DNA of 64,000 bases from Euonymus europaeus (taxonomy: Eukaryota; Streptophyta; Magnoliopsida; Celastrales; Celastraceae): contig OY756968.1 of NCBI GenBank assembly GCA_963580455.1, positions 25,017,996 to 25,081,995 of the forward strand. Reading direction: 5' to 3'. Within the stretch, counting starts at the first letter, position 1, and each line of letters begins with the position of its first letter. The notes under the pieces are model-generated. The model saw nothing but the letters and a program-made list of their open reading frames with translations. It ran no database searches and had not been told where the DNA came from. The position numbers were made by a program, and so were the translations under genes. This document shows positions 23,836 through 36,291 of this stretch, piece after piece.

Positions 23836-25738
23836 GAACTCGTGGCTAGTAGGTCTCGATTCACCTATTTATCCGCGAAATGTGGTTTCTTTACGTAAAC
23901 GGTTTTATGAATATCCGTTGACTCCGAGTTCTGAATTCGGTGATTTTTAGCTTGATTTCACACTACTTTTCGAGCTGTACAATCCTGGGTTTTCGGATTT
24001 CGATTTCAGAACTCGTGGCTAGTAGGTCTCGTTTCACCTAGTTAGCCGCGAAATGTGGTTTCTTTACGTAAACGGTTTTATGAATATCCGTTGACTCCGA
24101 GTTCTGAACTCGGTGATTTTTAGCTTGATTTTACACTACTTTTCGAGCTCTAAAATCCTGGGTTTTCGGATTTCGATTTTAGAACTCGTGGCTAGTAGGT
24201 CTCGTTTCACCCAGTTAGCCGCGAAATGTGGTTTCTTTACGTAAACGATTTTATGAATATCCGTTGACTCCGAGTTCTGAACTCGGTGATTTTTAGCTTG
24301 ATTTTACACTACTTTTCGAGCTCTACAATCCTGGGTTTTCGGATTTTGATTTCAGAACTCGTGGCTAGTAGGTCTCGTTTCACCCAGTTAGCCGCGAAAT
24401 GTGGTTTCTTTACGTAAACGATTTTATGAATATCCGTTGACTCCGAGTTCTGAATTCGGTGATTTTTAGCTTGATTTCACACTACTCTTCGAGCTCTACG
24501 ATCCTGGCGTTTCGGATTTTGATTTCAGAACTCGTGGCTTGTAGGTCTCGTTTCACCTAGTTAGCCGCGAAATGTGGTTTCTTTACGTAAACGGTTTTAT
24601 GAATATCCGTTGACTCCGAGTTCTGAACTCGGTGATTTTTAGCTTGATTTTACACTACTTTTCGAGCTCTAAAATCCTGGGTTTTCGGATTTCGATTTTA
24701 GAACTCGTGGCTAGTAGGTCTCGTTTCACCCAGTTAGCCGCGAAATGTGGTTTCTTTACGTAAACGATTTTATGAATATCCGTTGACTCCGAGTTCTGAA
24801 CTCGGTGATTTTTAGCTTGATTTTACACTACTTTTCGAGCTCTACAATCCTGGGTTTTCGGATTTTGATTTCAGAACTCGTGGCTAGTAGGTCTCGTTTC
24901 ACCTAGTTAGCCGCGAAATGTGGTTTCTTTACGTAAACGGTTTTATGAATATCCTTTGACTCCGAGTTCTGAATTCGGTGATTTTTAGCTTGATTTCACA
25001 CTACTTTTCGAGCTCTACAATCCTGGAATTTCGGATTTTGATTTCAGAACTCGTGGATAGTAGGTCTCGATTCATCTATTTAGCCGCGAAATGTGGTTTC
25101 TTTACGTAAACGGTTTTATGAATATCCGTTGACTCCGAGTTCTGAATTCGGTGATTTTTAGCTTGATTACACACTACTTTTCGAGCTCTACAATCCTGGC
25201 ATTTTGGATTTTGATTTCAGAACTCGTGGCTAGTAGGTCTATTTTTACCTAGTTAGCCGCAAAATGTGGTTTCTTTACATAAACGGTTTTATGAATATCC
25301 GTTGACTCCGAGTTCCGAATTCGGTGATTTTTAGCTTGATTACACACTACTTTTCGAGCTCTACAATCCTGGCGTTTTGGATTTTGATTTCAGAACTCGT
25401 GGCTAGTAGGTCTATTTTTACCTAGTTAGCCACAAAATGTGGTTTCTTTACATAAACGGTTTTATGAATATCCGTTGACTCCGAGTTCCGAATTCGGTGA
25501 TTTTTAGCTTGATTACACACTACTTTTCGAGCTCTACAATCCTGGAATTTTGGATTTTGATTTCAGAACTCGTGGCTAGTAGGTCAATTTTCACCTAGTT
25601 AGCCGCAAAATGTGGTTTCTTTACATAAACGGTTTTATGAATATCCGTTGACTCCTAGTTCCGAATTCGGTGATTTTTAGCTTGATTACACACTACTTTT
25701 CGAGCTCTACAATCCTGGCATTTTGGATTTTGATTTCA
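23836..25738. repeat. Transition zone with new monomer variants
   Basis: Here gattcacctattta, gggttttcggatttcg, ctgaactcggtg, attttacac, acgattttatg and finally gattacacac with gtctatttttacc appear for the first time. A three-monomer repeat is visible: the marker ctctaaaatcctggg with tttcacccagttag occurs at 24152 and again 519 bp later at 24671, covering about 24,009-24,870. Monomers at about 25,220, 25,393 and 25,566 form a local run of the A type (gtctatttttacc or gtcaattttcacc, tacataaacgg, gttccgaattcgg). Confidence 0.75.
24097..24113. repeat. Perfect 8-bp dyad CCGAGTTC-T-GAACTCGG
   Basis: In monomers carrying gaactcgg instead of gaattcgg, monomer positions 89-105 become a perfect inverted repeat with 8-bp arms and one central base. 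The commoner gaattcgg form has one mismatched pair in the arms. The perfect form is frequent in F monomers and in attttacac-linked monomers at about 24-25 kb, 37-41 kb, 46-51 kb and 62-63 kb. Confidence 0.85.
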
Positions 25739-27814
25739 GAACTCCTGGCTAGATGGTCTCGTTTCACCTATTTAGCCGCGAAATGTGGTTTCTTTACGTA
25801 AACGGTTTTATGAATATCCTTTGACTCCGAGTTCTGAATTCGGTGATTTTTAGCTTGATTTCACACTACTTTTCGAGCTCTACAATCCTAGCATTTCGGA
25901 TTTGGATTTCAGAACACGTGGCTAGTAGGTCTCTATTCACCTATTTAGCCGCAAAATGTGGTTTCTTTACGTATACGGTTTTATGAATATCCGTTGACTC
26001 CGAGTTCTGAATTCGGTGATTTTTAGCTTGATTTCACACTACTTTTCGAGCTCTACAATACTGGCGTTTCGGATTTTGATTTCAAAACTCGTGGCTAGTT
26101 GGTCTCGTTTCACCTATTTATCCCCGAAATGTGGTTTCTTTACGTAAACGGTTTTATGAATATCCGTTGACTCCGAGTTCTGAATTCGGTGATTTTTAGC
26201 TTGATTTCACACTACTTTTCAAGCTGTACAATCCTGGGTTTTCGGATTTCGATTTCAGAAATCGTGGCTACTAGGTCTCGTTTCACCTAGTTAGCCGCAA
26301 AATGTGGTTTCTTTACGTAAACGGTTTTATGAATATCCGTTGACTCCGAGTTCTGAATTCGGTGATTTTTTGCTTGATTTCACACTACTTTTCGAGCTCT
26401 ACGATCCTGGCGTTTCGGATTTTGATTTCAGAACTCGTGGCTAGTTGGTCTTGTTTAACCTAGTTAGCCGCGAAATGTGATTTCTTTACGTAAACGGTTT
26501 TATGAATATCCGTTGAATCCGAGTTCTGAACTCGGTGATTTTTAGCTTGATTTTATACTAATTTTCGAGCTCTACAATCCTGGGTTTTCGGATTTCGATT
26601 TCAGAACTCGTGGCTAGTAGGTCTCGATTCACCTATTTAGCCGCGAAATGTGGTTTCTTTACGTATACGGTTTTATGAATATCCGTTGACTCCGAGTTCT
26701 GAATTCGGTGATTTTTAGGTTGATTTCACACTACTTTTCGAGCTCTACAATACTGGCGTTTCGGATTTTGATTTCAAAACTCGTGGCTAGTTGGTCTCGT
26801 TTCACCTATTTATCCCCGAAATGTGGTCTCTTTACGTAAACGGTTTTATGAATATCCGTTGACTCCGAGTTCTGAATTCGGTGATTTTTAGCTTGATTAC
26901 ACACTACTTTTCGAGCTCTACAATCCTGGCATTTTGGATTTTGATTTCAGAACTCGTGGCTAGTAGGTCTATTTTTACCTAGTTAGCCGCAAAATGTGGT
27001 TTCTTTACATAAACGGTTTTATGAATATCCGTTGACTCCGAGTTCCGAATTCGGTGATTTTTAGCTTGATTACACACTACTTTTCGAGCTCTACAATCCT
27101 GGAGTTTTGGATTTTGATTTTAGAACTTGTGGCTAGGTGGTCTTGTTTCACCAATTTAGCCGCGAAATGTGTTTTCTTTACGTAAACGGTTTTATGAATA
27201 TCCTTTGACTCCGAGTTCTGAATTCGGTGATTTTTAGCTTGATTTCACACTACTTTTCGAGGTCTACAATCCTGGCATTTCGGATTTGGATTTCAGAACA
27301 CGTGGCTAGTAGGTCTCGATTCACCTATTTAGCCGCGAAATGTGGTTTCTTTACGTAAACGGTTTTATGAATATCCGTTGACTCCGAGTTCTGAATTCGG
27401 TGATTTTTGGCTTGATTTCACACTACTTTTCGAGCTCTACGATCCTGTCATTTCGGATTTTGATTTCAGAACTCGCGGATAGTAGGTCTCGATTCACCTA
27501 TTTAGCCGCGAAATGTGGTTTCTTTACGTAAACGGTTTTATGAATATCCGTTGACTCCGAGTTCTGAATTCGGTGATTTTTAGCTTGATTACACACTACT
27601 TTTCGAGCTCTACAATCCTGGCATTTTGGATTTTGATTTCAGAACTCGTGGCTAGTAGGTAAATTTTCACCTAGTTAGCCGCAAAATGTGGTTTCTTTAC
27701 ATAAACGGTTTTATGAATATCCGTTGACTCCTAGTTCCGAATTCGGTGATTTTTAGCTTGATTACACACTACTTTTCGAGCTCTACAATCCTGGCATTTT
27801 GGATTTTGATTTCA
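25739..27814. repeat. 12-monomer (2,076 bp) higher-order repeat, copy 1
   Basis: The unit starts at a B monomer (ctggctagatggtctcg) and contains C, D, E and F in order, then a further D at 26777 and A-type monomers. Markers recurring exactly 2,076 bp later include ttgtttaacc (26451 and 28527), the aggtctacaat monomer (27260 and 29336), gcggatagtagg and gtaggtaaattttc (27661 and 29737). The sixth monomer (26604) has G at its start and C-type gattcacctattta with acgtatacgg in its middle, so it looks chimeric. Confidence 0.87.
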
Positions 27815-29890
27815 GAACTCCTGGCTAGATGGTCTCGTTTCAACTATTTAGCCGCGAAATGTGGTTTCTTTACGTAAACGGTTTTATGAATATCCTTTGA
27901 CTCCGAGTTCTGAATTCGGTGATTTTTAGCTTGATTTCACACTACTTTTCGAGCTCTACAATCCTAGCATTTCGGATTTGGATTTCAGAACACGTGGCTA
28001 GTAGGTCTCGATTCACCTATTTAGCCGCGAAATGTGGTTTCTTTACGTATACGGTTTTATGAATATCCGTTGACTCCGAGTTCTGAATTCGGTGATTTTT
28101 AGCTTGATTTCACACTACTTTTCGAGCTCTACAATACTGGCGTTTCGGATTTTGATTTCAAAACTCCTGGCTAGATGGTCTCGTTTCACCTATTTAGCCG
28201 CGAAATGTGGTTTCTTTACGTAAACGGTTTTATGAATATCCTTTGACTCCGAGTTCTGAATTCGGTGATTTTTAGCTTGATTTCACACTACTTTTCGAGC
28301 TCTACAATCCTAGCATTTCGGATTTGGATTTCAGAACACGTGGCTAGTAGGTCTCGATTCACCTGGTTAGCCGCGAAATGTGGTTTCTTTACGTAAACGG
28401 TTTTATGAATATCCGTTGACTCCGAGTTCTGAATTCGGTGATTTTTTGCTTGATTTCACACTACTTTTCGAGCTCTACGATCCTGGCGTTTCGGATTTTG
28501 ATTTCAGAACTCGTGGCTAGTTGGTCTTGTTTAACCTAGTTAGCCGCGAAATGTGATTTCTTTACGTAAACGGTTTTATGAATATCCGTTGAATCCGAGT
28601 TCTGAACTCGGTGATTTTTAGCTTGATTTTACACTAATTTTCGAGCTCTACAATCCTGGGTTTTCGGATTTCGATTTCAGAACTCGTGGCTAGTAGGTCT
28701 CGATTCACCTATTTAGCCGCGAAATGTGGTTTCTTTACGTATACGGTTTTATGAATATCCGTTGACTCCGAGTTCTGAATTCGGTGATTTTTAGCTTGAT
28801 TTCACACTACTTTTCGAGCTCTACAATACTGGCGTTTCGGATTTTGATTTCAAAACTCGTGGCTAGTTGGTCTCGTTTCACCTATTTATCCCCGAAATGT
28901 GGTTTCTTTACGTAAACGGTTTTATGAATATCCGTTGACTCCGAGTTCTGAATTCGGTGATTTTTAGCTTGATTACACACTACTTTTCGAGCTCTACAAT
29001 CCTGGCATTTTGGATTTTGATTTCAGAACTCGTGGCTAGTAGGTCTATTTTTACCTAGTTAGCCGCAAAATGTGGTTTCTTTACATAAACGGTTTTATGA
29101 ATATCCGTTGACTCCGAGTTCCGAATTCGGTGATTTTTAGCTTGATTACACACTACTTTTCGAGCTCTACAATCCTGGAGTTTTGGATTTTGATTTTAGA
29201 ACTTGTGGCTAGGTGGTCTCGTTTCACCAATTTAGCCGCGAAATGTGTTTTCTTTACGTAAACGGTTTTATGAATATCCTTTGACTCCGAGTTCTGAATT
29301 CGGTGATTTTTAGCTTGATTTCACACTACTTTTCGAGGTCTACAATCCTGGCATTTCGGATTTGGATTTCAGAACACGTGGCTAGTAGGTCTCGATTCAC
29401 CTATTTAGCCGCGAAATGTGGTTTCTTTACGTAAACGGTTTTATGAATATCCGTTGACTCCGAGTTCTGAATTCGGTGATTTTTGGATTGATTTCACACT
29501 ACTTTTCGAGCTCTACGATCCTGTCATTTCGGATTTTGATTTCAGAACTCGCGGATAGTAGGTCTCGATTCACCTATTTAGCCGCGAAATGTGGTTTCTT
29601 TACGTAAACGGTTTTATGAATATCCGTTGACTCCGAGTTCTGAATTCGGTGATTTTTAGCTTGATTGCACACTACTTTTCGAGCTCTACAATCCTGGCAT
29701 TTTGGATTTTGATTTCAGAACTCGTGGCTAGTAGGTAAATTTTCACCTAGTTAGCCGCAAAATGTGGTTTCTTTACATAAACGGTTTTATGAATATCCGT
29801 TGACTCCTAGTTCCGAATTCGGTGATTTTTAGCTTGATTACACACTACTTTTCGAGCTCTACAATCCTGGCATTTTGGATTTTTATTTCA
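27815..29890. repeat. 12-monomer higher-order repeat, copy 2
   Basis: This is a second 2,076-bp unit in the same order as copy 1. Positions three and four, D and E in copy 1, are replaced here by chimeras (28161 and 28334). The remaining monomers share the private variants listed for copy 1, which supports tandem duplication followed by local conversion. Confidence 0.85.
28161..28506. repeat. Two adjacent chimeric monomers (D/B and C/E)
   Basis: The monomer at 28161 begins like D (atactggcgtttcgg, then tttcaaaactc) but switches within about 10 bases to B (ctggctagatgg, cctttgactcc). The next, at 28334, begins like C (cctagcatttcgg, gaacacgtgg, gattcacc) and then turns into the E form (tagttagccgcg, attttttgcttg). 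A two-monomer B-C tract appears to have overwritten D-E with both ends inside monomers, as gene conversion would do. Confidence 0.7.
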
Positions 29891-31274
29891 GAACTGCTGG
29901 CTAGATGGTCTCGTTTCACCTATTTAGCCGCGAAATGTGGTTTCTTTACGTAAACGGTTTTATGAATATCCTTTGACTCCGAGTTCTGAATTCGGTGATT
30001 TTTAGCTTGATTTCACACTACTTTTCGAGCTCTACAATCCTAGCATTTCGGATTTGGATTTCAGAACACGTGGCTAGTAGGTCTTGATTCACCTATTTAG
30101 CCGCGAAATGTGGTTTCTTTACGTATACGGTTTTATGAATATCCGTTGACTCCGAGTTCTGAATTCGGTGATTTTTAGCTTGATTTCACACTACTTTTCG
30201 AGCTCTACAATACTGGCGTTTCGGATTTTGATTTCAAAACTCGTGGCAAGTTGGTCTCGTTTCACCTATTTATCCCCGAAATGTGGTTTCTTTACGTAAA
30301 CGGTTTTATGAATATCCGTTGACTCCGAGTTCTGAATTCGGTGATTTTTAGCTTGATTTCACACTACTTTTCAAGCTGTACAATCCTGGGTTTTCGGATT
30401 TCGATTTCAGAAATCGTGGCTACTAGGTCTCGTTTCACCTAGTTAGCCGCGAAATGTGGTTTCTTTACGTAAACGGTTTTATGAATATCCGTTGACTCCG
30501 AGTTCTGAATTCGGTGATTTTTTGCTTGATTTCACACTACTTTTCGAGCTCTACGATCCTGGAGTTTCGGATTTTGATTTCAGAACTCGTGGCTAGTTGG
30601 TCTGGTTTAACCTAGTTAGCCGCGAAATGTGATTTCTTTACGTAAACGGTTTTATGAATATCCGTTGAATCCGAGTTCTGAACTCGGTGATTTTTAGCTT
30701 GATTTTACACTAATTTTCGAGCTCTACAATCCTGGGTTTTCGGATTTCGATTTCAGAACTCGTGGCTAGTAGGTCTCGTTTCACCTAGTTAACCGCGAAA
30801 TGTGGTTTCTTTACGTAAACGGTTTTATGAATATCCGTTGACTCCGAGTTCTGAATTCGGTGATTTTTAGCTTGATTTCACACTACTTTTCGAGCTGTAC
30901 AATCCTGGGATTTCGGATTTCGATTTCATAACTCGGGGCTAGTAGGTCTCGTTTCACCTAGTTAGCCGCGAAATGTGGTTTCTTTACGTAAACGGTTTTA
31001 TGAATATCCGTTGACTCCGAGTTCTGAATTCGGTGATTTTTAGCTTGATTTCACACTACTTTTTGAGCTCTACAATCCTGGCGTTTCGGATTTCGATTTC
31101 AGAACTCGTGGCTACTAGGTCTCGTTTCACCTAGTTAGCCGCGAAATGTGGTTTCTTTACGTAAACGGTTTTATGAATATCCATTGGCTCCGAATTCTGA
31201 ATTCGGTGATTTTTAGCTTGATTGCACACTACTTTTCGAGCTCTACAATCCTGGCATTTTGGATTTTGATTTCA
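29891..31274. repeat. Partial third copy of the 12-monomer repeat
   Basis: B, C, D, E, F and G are present in order (29891, 30064, 30237, 30410, 30583 and 30756), and B and F lie exactly 2,076 bp after those of copy 2. After G the order departs (cataactcggggctag at about 30,930), and the next B comes after only 8 monomers. Confidence 0.82.
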
Positions 31275-34200
31275 GAACTCGTGGCTAGATGGTCTCGTTT
31301 CACCTATTTAGCCGCGAAATGTGGTTTCTTTACGTAAACGGTTTTATGAATATCCTTTGACTCCGAGTTCTGAATTCGGTGATTTTTAGCTTGATTTCAC
31401 ACTACTTTTCGAGCTCTACAATCCTAGCATTTCGGATTTGGATTTCAGAACACGTGGCTAGTAGGTCTCGATTCACCTATTTAGCCGCGAAATGTGGTTT
31501 CTTTACGTATACGGTTTTACGAATATCCGTTGACTCCGAGTTCTGAATTCGGTGATTTTTAGCTTGATTTCACACTACTTTTCGAGCTGTACAATCCTGG
31601 GTTTTCGGATTTCGATTTCAGAACTCGTGGCTAGTAGGTCTCGTTTCACCTAGTTAGCCGCGAAATGTGGTTTCTGTACGTAAACGGTTTTATGAATATC
31701 CGTTGACTCCGAGTTCTGAATTCGGTGATTTTTAGCTTGATTTCACACTACTTTTTGAGCTCTACAATCCTGGCGTTTCGGATTTTGATTTCAGAACTCG
31801 TGGCTAGTAGGTCTCGTTTCACCTAGTTAGCCGCGAAATGTGGTTTCTTTACGTAAACGGTTTTATGAATATCCGTTGACTCCGAGTTCTGAATTCGGTG
31901 ATTTTTAGCTTGATTTCACACTACTTTTTGAGCTCTACAATCCTGGCGTTTCGGATTTTGATTTCAGAACTCGTGGCTAGTAGGTCTCGTTTCACCTAGT
32001 TAGCCGCGAAATGTGGTTTCTTTACGTAAACGGTTTTATGAATATCCGTTGACTCCGAGTTCTGAATTCGGTGATTTTTAGCTTGATTGCACACTACTTT
32101 TCGAGCTGTACAATCCTGGTTTTTCGGATTTCGATTTCAGAACTCGTGGCTAGTAGGTCTCGTTTCACCTAGTTAGCCGCGAAATGTGGTTTCTTTACCT
32201 AAACGGTTTTATGAATATCCGTTGACTCCGAGTTCTGAATTCGGTGATTTTTAGCTTGATTTCACACTACTTTTCGAGCTCTACAATCCTGGGTTTTCGG
32301 ATTTCGATTTCAGAACTCGTGGCTAGTAGGTCTCGTTTCACCTAGTTAGCCGCGAAATGTTGTTTCTTTACGTAAACGGTTTTATGAAAATCCGTTGACT
32401 CCGAGTTCTGAATTCGGTGATTTTTATCTTGATTTCACACTACTTTTCGAGCTGTACAATCCTGCGTTTTCGGATTTCGATTTCAGAACTCGTGGCTAGT
32501 AGGTCTCGTTTCACCTAGTTAGCCGCGAAATGTGGTTTCTTTACGTAAACGGTTTTATGAATATCCGATGACTCCGAGTTCTGAATTCGGTGATTTTTAG
32601 CTTGATTTCACACTACTTTTTGAGCTCTACAATCCTGGGGTTTCGGATTTTGATTTCAGAACTCGTGGCTAGTAGGTCTCGTTTCACCTAGTTAGCCGCG
32701 AAATGTGGTTTCTTTACGTAAACGGTTTTATGAATATCCGTTGACTCCGAGTTCTGAATTCGGTGATTTTTAGCTTGATTTCACACTACTTTTCGAGCTC
32801 TACAATCCTGGAGTTTCGGATTTTGATTTCAGAACTCGTGGCTACTAGGTCTCGTTTCACCTAGTTAGCCGCGAAATGTGGTTTCTTTACGTATACGGTT
32901 TTACGAATATTCGTTGACTCCGAGTTCTGAATTCGGTGATTTTTAGCTTGATTTCACACTACTTTTCGAGCTGTACAATCCTGGGTTTTCGGATTTCGAT
33001 TTCAGAACTCGTGGCTAGTAGGTCTCGTTTCACCTAGTTAGCCGCGAAATGTGGTTTCTTTACGTAAATGGTTTTATGAATATCCGTTGACTCCGAGTTC
33101 TGAATTCGGTGATTTTTAGCTTGATTTCACACTACTTTTTGAGCTCTACAATCCTGGCGTTTCGGATTTTGATTTCAGAACTCGTGGCTAGTAGGTCTCG
33201 TTTCACCTAGTTAGCCGCGAAATGTGGTTTCTTTACGTAAACGGTTTTATGAATATCCGTTGACTCCGAGTTCTGAATTTGGTGATTTTTAGCTTGATTG
33301 CACACTACTTTTCGAGCTGTACAATCCTGGTTTTTCGGATTTCGATTTCAGAACTCGTGGCTAGTAGGTCTCGTTTCACCTAGTTAGCCGCGAAATGTGG
33401 TTTCTTTACGTAAACGGTTTTATGAATATCCGTTGACTCCAAGTTCTGAATTCGGTGATTTTTAGCTTGATTTCACACTACTTTTCGAGCTCTACAATCC
33501 TGGGTTTTCGGATTTCGATTTCAGAACTCGTGGCTAGTAGGTCTCGTTTCACCTAGTTAGCCGCGAAATGTGGTTTCTTTACGTAAACGGTTTTATGAAT
33601 ATCCGTTGACTCCGAGTTCTGAATTCGGTGATTTTTAGCTTGATTTCACACTACTTTTCGAGCTCTACAATCCTGGGTTTTTGGATTTCGATTTCAGAAC
33701 TCGTGGCTAGTAGGTCTCGTTTCACCTAGTTAGCCGCGAAATGTGGTTTCTTTACGTAAACGGTTTTATGAATATCCTTTGACTCCGAGTTCTGAATTCG
33801 GTGATTTTTAGCTTGATTTCACACTACTTTTCGAGGTCTACAATCCTGGCATTTCGGATTTGGATTTCAGAACACGTGGCTAGTAGGTCAAGATTCACCT
33901 ATTTAGCCGCGAAATGTGGTTTCTTTACGTAAACGGTTTTATGAATATCCGTTGACTCCGAGTTCTGAATTCGGTGATTTTTGGCTTGATTTCACACTAC
34001 TTTTTGAGCTCTACAATCCTGGCATTTCGGATTTTGATTTCAGAACTCGTGGCTAGTAGGTCTATTTTTACCTAGTTAGCCGCAAAATGTGGTTTCTTTA
34101 CATAAACGGTTTTATGAATATCCGTTGACTCCGAGTTCTGAATTCTGTGATTTTTAGCTTGATTACACACTACTTTTCGAGCTCTACAATCCTGGCATTT

Positions 34201-35599
34201 TGGATTTTGATTTCAGAACTCGTGGCTAGTAGGTCTATTTTTACCAAGTTAGCCGCAAAATGTGGTTTCTTTACATAAACGGTTTTATGAATATCCGTTG
34301 ACTCCGAGTTCCGAATTCGGTGATTTTTAGCTTGATTACACACTACTTTTTGAGCTCTACAATCCTGGCATTTTGGATTTTGATTTTAGAACTTGTGGCT
34401 AGGTGGTCTCGTTTCACCAATTTAGCCGCGAAATGTGTTTTCTTTACGTAAACGGTTTTATGAATATCCGTTGACTCCGAGTTCCGAATTCGGTGATTTT
34501 TAGCTTTATTACACACTACTTTTTGAGCTCTACAATCCTGGCGTTTTGGATTTTGATTTTAGAACTTGTGGCTAGGTGGTCTCGTTTCACCAATTTAGCC
34601 GCGAAATGTGTTTTCTTTACGTAAACGGTTTTATGAATATCCTTTGACTCCGAGTTCTGAATTCGGTGATTTTTAGCTTGATTACACACTACTTTTCGAG
34701 CTCTACAATCCTGGCATTTTGGATTTTGATTTCAGAACTCGTGGCTAGTAGGTCTATTTTTACCTAGTTAGCCGCAAAATGTGGTTTCTTTACATAAACG
34801 GTTTTATGAATATCCGTTGACTCCGAGTTCCGAATTCGGTGATTTTTAGCTTGATTACACACTACTTTTTGAGCTCTACAATCCTGACATTTTGGATTTT
34901 GATTTTAGAACTTGTGGCTAGGTGGTCTCGTTTCAGCAATTTAGCCGCGAAATGTGTTTTCTTTACGTAAACGGTTTTATGAATATCCTTTGACTCCGAG
35001 TTCTGAATTCGGTGATTTTTAGCTTGATTTCACACTACTTTTCGAGGTCTACAATCCTGGCATTTCGGATTTGGATTTCAGAACACGTGGCTAGTAGGTC
35101 TCGATTCACCTATTTAGCCGCGAAATGTGGTTTCTTTACGTAAACGGTTTTATGAATATCCGTTGACTCCGAGTTCTGAATTCGGTGATTTTTGGCTTGA
35201 TTTCACACTACTTTTCGAGCTCTACAATCCTGGCATTTCGGATTTTGATTTCAGAACTCGCGGATAGTAGGTCTCGATTCACCTATTTAGCCGCGAAATG
35301 TGGTTTCTTTACGTAAACGGTTTTATGAATATCCGTTGACTCCGAGTTCTGAATTCGGTGATTTTTAGCTTGATTTCACACTACTTTTTGAGCTCTACAA
35401 TCCTGGGGTTTCGGATTTGGATTTCAGAACACGTGGCTAGTAGGTCTATTTTCACCTAGTTAGCCGCAAAATGTGGTTTCTTTACATAAACGGTTTTATG
35501 AATATCCGTTGACTCCTAGTTCCGAATTCGGTGATTTTTAGCTTGATTACACACTACTTTTCGAGCTCTACAATCCTGCCATTTTGGATTTTGATTTCA
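31275..35599. repeat. 25-monomer mixed block
   Basis: This block starts with B and C, then a long run of near-consensus monomers with gggttttcgg or ggtttttcgg. Short-range duplications include a 7-monomer offset (ggtttttcggatttcg at 32120 and 33331, 1,211 bp) and an 8-monomer offset (ttttacgaat at 31515 and 32899). From about 34.0 kb A-type monomers alternate with a tagaacttgtggctaggtgg type. Segment 33,674-33,889 (gggtttttgg and ggtcaagattc) recurs 3,979 bp (23 monomers) later. No gene is present. Confidence 0.75.
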
Positions 35600-36291
35600 G
35601 AACTCGTGGCTAGATGGTCTCGTTTCACCTATTTAGCCGCGAAATGTGGTTTCTTTACGTAAACGGTTTTATGAATATCCTTTGACTCCGAGTTCTGAAT
35701 TCGGTGATTTTTAGCTTGATTTCACACTACTTTTCGAGCTCTACAATCCTAGCATTTCGGATTTGGATTTCAGAACACGTGGCTAGTAGGTCTCGATTCA
35801 CCTATTTAGCCGCGAAATGTGGTTTCTTTACGTATACGGTTTTATGAATATCCGTTGACTCCGAGTTCTGAATTCGGTGATTTTTAGCTTGATTTCACAC
35901 TACTTTTCGAGCTCTACAATACTGGCATTTCGGATTTTGATTTCAGAACTCGCGGATAGTAGGTCTCGATTCACCTATTTAGCCGCGAAATGTGGTTTCT
36001 TTACGTAAACGGTTTTATGAATATCCGTTGACTCCGAGTTCTGAATTCGGTGATTTTTAGCTTGATTACACACTACTTTTCGAGCTCTACAATCCTGGCA
36101 TTTTGGATTTTGATTTCAGAACTCGTGGCTAGTAGGTCTATTTTCACCTAGTTAGCCGCAAAATGTGGTTTCTTTACATAAACGGTTTTATGAATATCCG
36201 TTGACTCCTAGTTCCGAATTCGGTGATTTTTAGCTTGATTACACACTACTTTTCGAGCTCTACAATCCTGGCATTTTGGATTTTGATTTCA
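35600..36291. repeat. Four-monomer (692 bp) unit B-C-I-A
   Basis: This is the shortest spacing between successive B monomers in the right domain outside the chimeric B at 28161. The order is B (35600), C (35773), I (35946, gaactcgcggatagtagg) and A (36119, gtctattttcacc with gactcctagttccg), followed by the next B at 36292. It looks like the larger cassette with D to H deleted, or a precursor of it. Confidence 0.78.

Noticed and set aside
31146..31337. A 63-codon open reading frame starting at atgtggtttctttacg
   Set aside because: It is satellite sequence. Every monomer has the same ATG at unit position 45, but the frame normally stops at TGA (unit 84-86). Here ttgactcc reads ttggctcc, so the frame runs into the next monomer by chance. 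There is no independent coding signal.
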